Shown here: piece by piece, positions 58,801 through 64,000 of the stretch | How positions within the stretch are numbered: position 1 is the first letter of the stretch | How the letters are laid out: every line of letters begins with the position of its first letter | Source: Candidatus Poribacteria bacterium | Lineage (GTDB): Bacteria > Poribacteria > WGA-4E > GCA-2687025 | Length of the DNA stretch: 64,000 bases | Reading direction: 5' to 3' | NCBI GenBank assembly: GCA_028818695.1 | Contig: JAPPNK010000026.1 | Span: forward strand, 1 to 64,000 | Position numbers and translations under genes: made by a program | The notes under the pieces: model-generated | The model's database searches: none | What the model saw: only the letters and a program-made list of their open reading frames with translations | Told to the model about the DNA's origin: nothing

Positions 58801-59817
58801 ATGAACGCCCTAGAGATACAGATTGCGGAGCCGTATAAAGCCGAGCTGCGCGAAGCCCACCTCCCGTCGCCTGCGCCGACCGAGGTACTGGTCCGCGCCT
58901 TATACAGCGGCGTCAGCTCCGGCACCGAGCTTGCCGTCTATACGGGCATCCATCAGTGGCTCAAAGACCCCGACTATCCGGAGTGGCGCTTCCCGTTCCG
59001 CGCGGGATACAGCGCATACGGCGTCGTTGAGGCGGTCGGTTCGGAGGTGTCGCGCGTGTCGCCGGGCGATTCGGTCGCCTATGCGGGCAGGCATGCCGCT
59101 CTCGGCGTCTATCCTGAGGAGGCGGTCTGGCGCGATCCGCACGGCGCGTCCCCGGCGGTCGCCGCGCTCGGATGCGTGGCGCGGTACGGATGGGGCGCTG
59201 CCGCCCGCGTCGGCGCCGTCATGGGAAAAAGCGTCTTTGTGATGGGACTCGGCGCGGTGGGGCAATTCGCGGCGCGCTCTTTCATCGCGGCGGGCGCCTA
59301 CCCGGTCGTCGGACTGGACCCGTTTGAAAACAGGCGCAAGGCGGCTCTCCAGGGCGGAGCGTCCGCCGCGCTGGACCCGACCGCGGACGGGTTCGAGGCG
59401 CAGGCGGCGGAGCTGCTGGGCGAAGCGCGCGCCGATCTGGTCGCGGACGCGACCGGCTCCCCGCAACTGACGATGAAAGCCGCCGCCCTCACCAAAGACG
59501 GCGGAAAATGCGTCGTCGTCGGATCGCCGCGCGGACTCGCGGACGGCGTCAATTTCTACCCCGACCTGCACCGTCGATGGATCGAAATGATCGGCGCGCA
59601 CGGCGACTTCCTATGGTCGCCCACCGCGGCCGCCCTCGGATGGAACGTCGACAAGGCGATGGACTGGATACTGGCGCACATGGCGAACGGACGGCTCAAT
59701 ACGGACGGGCTGCCGTCCCGCATCGCCGACCCGCGCGACGCCCAAGATGTGTATGAACAGCTGCTCAACCGAAAGGGAGAAGCGGTCTGCGTTTCCTTCG
59801 ACTGGTCGCGCGTTTGA
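58801..59817 (+). CDS. medium-chain dehydrogenase/reductase, possibly zinc-less
   Basis: 338 aa from ATG 58801 (AGAGGAA upstream; earlier in-frame ATGs lack homology). GroES-like domain with SGVSSGTELAVYTG in place of the usual GICGTD, so the catalytic zinc Cys is missing; NAD-binding VFVMGLGAVGQFAARSF. Related to the bchC/threonine-dehydrogenase-like MDR proteins that lack structural zinc. It overlaps the next gene by 4 bp and is first in an operon with the GH67-like protein and an amidohydrolase. Confidence 0.85.
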   Translation: MNALEIQIAEPYKAELREAHLPSPAPTEVLVRALYSGVSSGTELAVYTGIHQWLKDPDYPEWRFPFRAGYSAYGVVEAVGSEVSRVSPGDSVAYAGRHAALGVYPEEAVWRDPHGASPAVAALGCVARYGWGAAARVGAVMGKSVFVMGLGAVGQFAARSFIAAGAYPVVGLDPFENRRKAALQGGASAALDPTADGFEAQAAELLGEARADLVADATGSPQLTMKAAALTKDGGKCVVVGSPRGLADGVNFYPDLHRRWIEMIGAHGDFLWSPTAAALGWNVDKAMDWILAHMANGRLNTDGLPSRIADPRDAQDVYEQLLNRKGEAVCVSFDWSRV

Positions 59818-62273
59818 AGCGCCTGTGCGCCTGCGCCGTTCTATGGACGGCTGCGCTCTCCGCCGGCGCGTTCGCGTTGATTCAGAACGGCGCGCCTGTC
59901 GCGTCGATCAGCGTCGGACCCGATGCGTCAGCCCTAGAGCAGAGCGGCTCCTACGCCTTACAAAGCTTCTTTTTCAGAGCGACGGAGCAGACGGTCATCC
60001 CTGAAACGGCGGATTCAAGCGAAGCGCGGCGCGGCATGATCGCTGTCGGCACCCCTGAAACGCATCCGCTCATCGCTCGTCTTGTTAAGGAAGGGAGACT
60101 TTCCTTAACAAATGGAGACGGACTGGGCGAAGGGTATTTGCTCCGCGTCATGAACGAGAACGGCGAGGAATGGATCGCCGCGGCAGGCGAAACTCCCCGC
60201 GGTGCGTTCTACGCCGCCGGGAGGCTCATTGAGCTCGCCCTGGAGCGCGCGCTCGGCGTCTCGCCCGTCGACCAGGACTTTCCGATACCGCGCATCGACA
60301 ACCTAGAGATCGATCTGGACGAGGAGCGTTCCGTTCCGTTTTACCCGATACGCATGACGCTCGAAAAAGAAAGCCCCGGCTGGCTCGGCAAGATGCGGGT
60401 CAACATGAGCGGCGCGGAGGGCGTCTGGACAGGCACCGGCATTGACGACGGCATCGGAGCCGCTGTGCAGTATGTGTTGGGGTTTGAGCGGTATCAGGAC
60501 AAGCCGCGGGCGCAGCGCGAAGCGGAGATCTTGTCGCTGCGCCGGCGCTTTTGGGAGATGAAGCGGCGCGGGGTGGAGCCGTTTCTTTTTATGTACTTAA
60601 CCGGCGAACCGACAAAAGCGCTCATACGCGCTCGACCGGATATGCTCGGTCCGAGCGTCCCGTACCCCGCGTCTCGAAACGGCGTCGATTACCGCCCGTT
60701 CTGCTGGTCAAATCCGGATACGCTCGCCTTTTTTGCGGAGCTGTCGCGCGAAATCGCCTTAACCTACCCGAACCTCACAGGCTTTCATCTGCGCGCATGG
60801 GGGCGCGAAACGCGCGCATGCGAATGCGACGAATGCGGCGGCTCCGGCGAACGGGCGCAGGAGCTGCTTTGGGACGTGTTGGAAACGGTCATCGACGCGG
60901 CAAGATCGGTACGCCCTGAAATGCGCTTTCTCGTGTCGGGATACAACCGCTCCTGGCTCAAAGACCCTGACGGAAAGCAGCTGCGCAGGCTGCCGGCGGG
61001 AACCGTCCTGCTGCAGAAATGGGGCGCCGACGGAGAGCCGACCGCCGACCCCGGCATCGACCCAGAACTGCTCCATCGGGTGGACGCGGCGGGGCATCGG
61101 CTCGCAGTTCTGTCGCATGATGTGGAGGAGACGCAGCCGCTCTGGATGCTTGAGGCGGAGCTGTTTGCGCGGGGCGTCCTGCTTTACGCCGAAAACCCGA
61201 CCCTGCGCGGACTGGGCGGCTTCACGCTTCAAGGACAGACAGGCGCCCTGCGCCTAGACAAGCGGCTCTCGGCGCGCATGAACTGGCAGCCGTCGCTCGA
61301 AGCGCTGACGCTCATCGACAACATCTTGGCGGTTCGATACGGGCGGGAGGCGGGCGCGAATCTGGCGGAGGCTCTGCGCGAGAACGCCCGCGCCCTGTCC
61401 GACTTTTTTTTAGATTACGCGGGCATCTTGACCGCGACGGGCGGCTATCGGCGCGGCTCAAAATGGTTTGCGACGCGCATGTGGGACCTGTTCGGCGAAC
61501 GGGCGTTGACCGACATTTTGAACCTGCCGGACGCGGAGGCGGCGGACTATGCGCTGCGCCGCCTCGGCGAGCTGCGCGCTTTACAGGACCCGGCGGCGCA
61601 GGCGGCGCGGCGAGCGGCGTTGACAGCGGCGCAAACGGACGCGCAGCTGGAGGATGCGGTTCAGCTGATGGAGGCATGGTCGGCTTATTTTGCGTGTCGA
61701 GAGGCGCTGGCGCAGGCGGCGCGCGTCGGCTTTCAGCCCAAAACGGACGAGCCGCTCCTCCTGAAACGCATGGCGGAGGCGGAGCGGCAGCTGGAGCGGA
61801 CGCGCGCCCTGCTGGACGCCGTTCAGCTCTACACGCCGCTGATCCACATCAGCGCGGAAGGGTCCAAGCGGGAGCTGCTCTCGCGCATTGAGGCGGAGCA
61901 GGCGTATCTGGAGCAGTTCGACGCCCGAACGTTGATACGGCCGATGGACGCGGGGAAGGAGCCGTCTCTCGGCGCGTTTGAGTTGACGGACGCGCTGATG
62001 GCACCGAGTCCCGTTCAGGCGGGCGGCGCGGCGCTTCTGTTTCGTCTCGGCGCCGGCGCCGATTCGGTCGTTGCCGATATTTATGCGGCGTCCGGGCGGC
62101 GGGTTGCGCGGTTGGAGGGCGGGCAATTTCCGGCGGGGCGGGCGGAGCTGTTTTGGGACGGGCGCGGCTCGGACGGGAGCCTCTTGGCAAACGGCGCATA
62201 CTACTTCCGCCTCACCGCCCGACTGAACGGCGACATCCGCCAAGCGGTCGGCAAGTTCGCTGTCGCCCGTTGA
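59814..62273 (+). CDS. large secreted alpha-glucuronidase/GH20-like protein with C-terminal FlgD-type domain
   Basis: 819 aa starting at TTG 59814 (overlaps the upstream stop). Signal peptide. Residues about 20-165 resemble the GH67/GH20 N-terminal domain 2 (SISVGPDASALEQSGSYALQSFF, ETPRGAFYAAGRLIELAL). Residues about 175-480 look like a TIM-barrel (FYPIRMTLEKESPGW, LTGFHLRAWGRETRACECDECGG; the CxCDxC region is typical of DUF4838/alpha-glucuronidase relatives). A helical region and a C-terminal FlgD-like Ig domain (VVADIYAASGRRVARLEGG...WDGRGSDGSLLANGAYYFRLTA) follow. Probably cleaves uronic-acid or hexosaminide glycans outside the cell; exact activity unknown. Confidence 0.75.
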   Translation: MKRLCACAVLWTAALSAGAFALIQNGAPVASISVGPDASALEQSGSYALQSFFFRATEQTVIPETADSSEARRGMIAVGTPETHPLIARLVKEGRLSLTNGDGLGEGYLLRVMNENGEEWIAAAGETPRGAFYAAGRLIELALERALGVSPVDQDFPIPRIDNLEIDLDEERSVPFYPIRMTLEKESPGWLGKMRVNMSGAEGVWTGTGIDDGIGAAVQYVLGFERYQDKPRAQREAEILSLRRRFWEMKRRGVEPFLFMYLTGEPTKALIRARPDMLGPSVPYPASRNGVDYRPFCWSNPDTLAFFAELSREIALTYPNLTGFHLRAWGRETRACECDECGGSGERAQELLWDVLETVIDAARSVRPEMRFLVSGYNRSWLKDPDGKQLRRLPAGTVLLQKWGADGEPTADPGIDPELLHRVDAAGHRLAVLSHDVEETQPLWMLEAELFARGVLLYAENPTLRGLGGFTLQGQTGALRLDKRLSARMNWQPSLEALTLIDNILAVRYGREAGANLAEALRENARALSDFFLDYAGILTATGGYRRGSKWFATRMWDLFGERALTDILNLPDAEAADYALRRLGELRALQDPAAQAARRAALTAAQTDAQLEDAVQLMEAWSAYFACREALAQAARVGFQPKTDEPLLLKRMAEAERQLERTRALLDAVQLYTPLIHISAEGSKRELLSRIEAEQAYLEQFDARTLIRPMDAGKEPSLGAFELTDALMAPSPVQAGGAALLFRLGAGADSVVADIYAASGRRVARLEGGQFPAGRAELFWDGRGSDGSLLANGAYYFRLTARLNGDIRQAVGKFAVAR

Positions 62274-62337
62274 CTCGGTCGATGAACCGCCGCATCATGC
62301 GAATCGAGACGAGACGCCGCAACGCAAGGAGCTTCCG

Positions 62338-63192
62338 ATGATCATCGACGCGCACACCCACTTTTACGACCCGACGCGCCCTGAGGGAGTCCCATGGCCG
62401 CCGAAAGAGAACGCGCTTCTCTACCGCCCGACGCTGCCTGATCGGTTCAAGGCGCTCGCCGAGCCGCTCGGCGTGACAGGAACGGTTGTCGTGGAGGCAA
62501 GCCCGCGGATTGACGACAATCAATGGATCCTTAACCTGGCAAAAGAGGAGCCGATGATCGTCGGCTTTGTGGGAAAACTGCCTCTGGAAATGGAGCATTT
62601 GGAAGCGTATCTGAAACGGTTCACGCGCAATCCGCTTTTTCGGGGAATCCGCGCCCACGCCTCCGAACTGGGCAGCAGGGGGGCGGTGAAGGCTCTGCGC
62701 CTGTTAGAAAGGGCGGACCTGTCGCTCGATCTGCATGTGAACGCGGAGTCGCTGCCGAACGCGGTTCGCGCCGCGGCGGCGTTTCCGAAACTGCGCATCG
62801 TGTTGAATCATACCGCGCAGGCGCGGATTAACGGCGAACCGCCGGACGACCTCTGGCTGGAACGCATGAAAGCGGCGGCTCAGCAGGAGAATGTGTATTG
62901 CAAGGCGTCTGCGCTGGCGGAAACGGCGGCGCAACAGCCGGCGCCCGCGGAGGCGGAGTACTACCGCCCCGTTCTGGACGCGCTCTGGGAGCTGTTTGGA
63001 GAGCGGCGGCTCATCTACGGCAGCAACTGGCCGGTCTGTGAACTCGGCGCCGATTACGAGACCGTCTTTCAGATTGTGGACAGCTACTTTTCTGAAAAGG
63101 GAGAGCGCGCGCGTCAACGCTATTTTGCTGAAAACGCGCGCGCCGCTTACAAGTGGATCGACAGGCGGAACCTCAATCGCGCCGCTCAATGA
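62338..63192 (+). CDS. amidohydrolase family protein (PF04909-like, fuconolactonase-type)
   Basis: 284-aa metal-dependent TIM-barrel hydrolase. Opening MIIDAHTHFYDP (metal HxH), VEASPRIDDNQWIL, FRGIRAHASELGSRG, LHVNAESLPN, IVLNHTAQARI, and the C-terminal YGSNWPVCELGADY with the conserved metal Asp position replaced by Asn. This branch includes L-fucono-1,5-lactonase and 2-pyrone-4,6-dicarboxylate lactonase. Preceded by AAGGAG. With the upstream dehydrogenase and glycosidase it makes a plausible sugar oxidation/lactone-hydrolysis route. Its stop region overlaps by 20 bp the end of the convergent gene. Confidence 0.88.
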   Translation: MIIDAHTHFYDPTRPEGVPWPPKENALLYRPTLPDRFKALAEPLGVTGTVVVEASPRIDDNQWILNLAKEEPMIVGFVGKLPLEMEHLEAYLKRFTRNPLFRGIRAHASELGSRGAVKALRLLERADLSLDLHVNAESLPNAVRAAAAFPKLRIVLNHTAQARINGEPPDDLWLERMKAAAQQENVYCKASALAETAAQQPAPAEAEYYRPVLDALWELFGERRLIYGSNWPVCELGADYETVFQIVDSYFSEKGERARQRYFAENARAAYKWIDRRNLNRAAQ

Positions 63193-64000
63193 CGCCCAGG
63201 TCCATCTCGATCACCTTGTAGCCAGGATCGCTCGGGTTGCCAAACCCGTACCGACGAACGAAATTGAACAACGGACCCTTGCCGCTTAGGATCTTAATCT
63301 CCGAGCGCACCCATTCCAGCTCCTCGTTCAAGGGAGCCTTCTCGCTTTCGGACGAGGAATCGTTCAGCTGTTTCAGCAGCTCCTTCTCCCGCTCTCGAAA
63401 CGCCGCCAGCTCCTTCTTGCCCGATTCGGTGAGCTTCCCCCGCTTTTGAAACTTCACGACCAGCTCCGTATTCTCCTTCAGATCGTGGACCTTGCCGTTC
63501 GGAAGCTTGATCTCGTTGCGCAGATCGGAGGCGGGCAGCTTGCCGATGCGCGCCAAAAGCTTTTTTCCTTGCCATGCGGACCTTGGAATGTCTCCGAGAA
63601 ACGGCTTGATCGCCGCTCTCAACTCAGGATACTTATTTTCCTCGTAATATTTTTTAAATACCCTGGCTGCAGCCATAGCCACAGACATACCGCGAATGGC
63701 TTTCTGCGTTGGAGGTCGCTGCCACTCCATTTGCAGACCTTCCTTCATGACCTGGTCGTATTCGATGCCGACCAGATGCGCGTATTCTTCCATGGCGTCT
63801 TCCCATGTCTTGAAGTCATAGGCGGATTGAAAATCGACGCTTTCTTTCTGCTGTAAAGCGGGCGCGCCGCCGCCTTCAGACAACGCTTCGGAAGTTTCAG
63901 GCGCAGGGCGGTAGCGCGGCGTCTGATCTTCAGGTCTCAACCCGTTGATGGACTGCGCTGTCGAGTCGCGCCGCTCGATTTCATCTTCAGTATCGTCCGC
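63173..64000 (-). CDS. unknown protein, paralogous to 49699-50643 (5' end outside the window)
   Basis: The frame is open to the window edge, so the start lies beyond 64000; 275 residues are visible. The opening visible residues are acidic (DDTEDEIERRDSTAQ). Shares with the protein at 49699 the segments YDFKTWEDAMEEYAHLVGIE, RNEIKLPNGKVHDL, GYKVIEMDLGVI and a coiled coil (FREREKELLKQLND...LNEELEWVRSEI). No known family. An in-frame TTG at 63940 is unlikely to be the start because the reading frame continues upstream. Confidence 0.75.
   Translation of the reverse strand, partial: ADDTEDEIERRDSTAQSINGLRPEDQTPRYRPAPETSEALSEGGGAPALQQKESVDFQSAYDFKTWEDAMEEYAHLVGIEYDQVMKEGLQMEWQRPPTQKAIRGMSVAMAAARVFKKYYEENKYPELRAAIKPFLGDIPRSAWQGKKLLARIGKLPASDLRNEIKLPNGKVHDLKENTELVVKFQKRGKLTESGKKELAAFREREKELLKQLNDSSSESEKAPLNEELEWVRSEIKILSGKGPLFNFVRRYGFGNPSDPGYKVIEMDLGVIERRD

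Overview
The window looks like chromosomal DNA from an uncultured Gram-negative bacterium with fairly high GC. It encodes many lipoproteins and signal-peptide proteins, MEP-pathway isoprenoid enzymes, ferredoxin-dependent 2-oxoacid oxidoreductases, and several Gfo/Idh/MocA dehydrogenases, sulfatase-like, FG-GAP/UnbV, PQQ-propeller and unusual glycosidase genes. That mix resembles candidate phyla of the Poribacteria, Latescibacterota or Hydrogenedentota kind. This is an inference from gene content only; no rRNA is present and I cannot place the taxon.

Layout. 0.2-6.6 kb: comM on the minus strand, then a housekeeping run rho-rpmE-chromate transporter-prfA-prmC. 6.6-17.8 kb: carbohydrate and nucleoside catabolism (GH95 fucosidase, adenosine deaminase, two Gfo/Idh/MocA dehydrogenases, a zinc-type dehydrogenase, a sugar-phosphate isomerase). 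This run is interrupted by a compact MunI-like restriction-modification cassette (13.3-14.4 kb) and a duplicated lipoprotein pair. 17.8-25.6 kb: an HlyD-type adaptor, dprA, a MacB/LolD-like minimal ABC unit, a deacylase and a TolB-like propeller. 25.7-33 kb: a large lipoprotein, a phosphoesterase, GH57 with a DUF4912 partner, a DUF2752 protein and an iorA-like gene without its ferredoxin domain. 33.4-36.7 kb: two small proteins followed by ispD-ispF-cysS. 36.8-44.3 kb: TPR + FG-GAP pair, a TlpA-like protein, two PQQ-propeller proteins, then tRNA-Gly(CCC). 44.9-48.7 kb: a NifJ-type pyruvate oxidoreductase split into two genes around a 74-codon ORF. 48.9-56 kb: an ART-like protein, nucleotide-sugar dehydrogenase, branched-chain-type binding protein, sulfatase-like hydrolase, PD40 propeller and unknown proteins. 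56-58.5 kb: a secreted Ig-like protein behind a sigma-54 promoter, a 40-bp perfect palindrome and a frameshifted sigma-54 activator. 58.8-63.2 kb: a dehydrogenase, a large GH67-like protein and an amidohydrolase in one operon.

The most striking non-coding content is a set of dispersed repeats. Family A (about 150 bp, terminal inverted repeats, at least eight copies) and family B (about 165 bp, different terminal inverted repeats) carry the same central hairpin, an 8-bp stem closed by a GNRA-type loop. They occupy most of the larger intergenic gaps, often just upstream of good sigma-70 promoters, and in two places supply the 3' end of a coding sequence. No transposase for them is in the window. 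The best candidate for a little-described system is the self-contained sigma-54 circuit at 56.1-58.5 kb.
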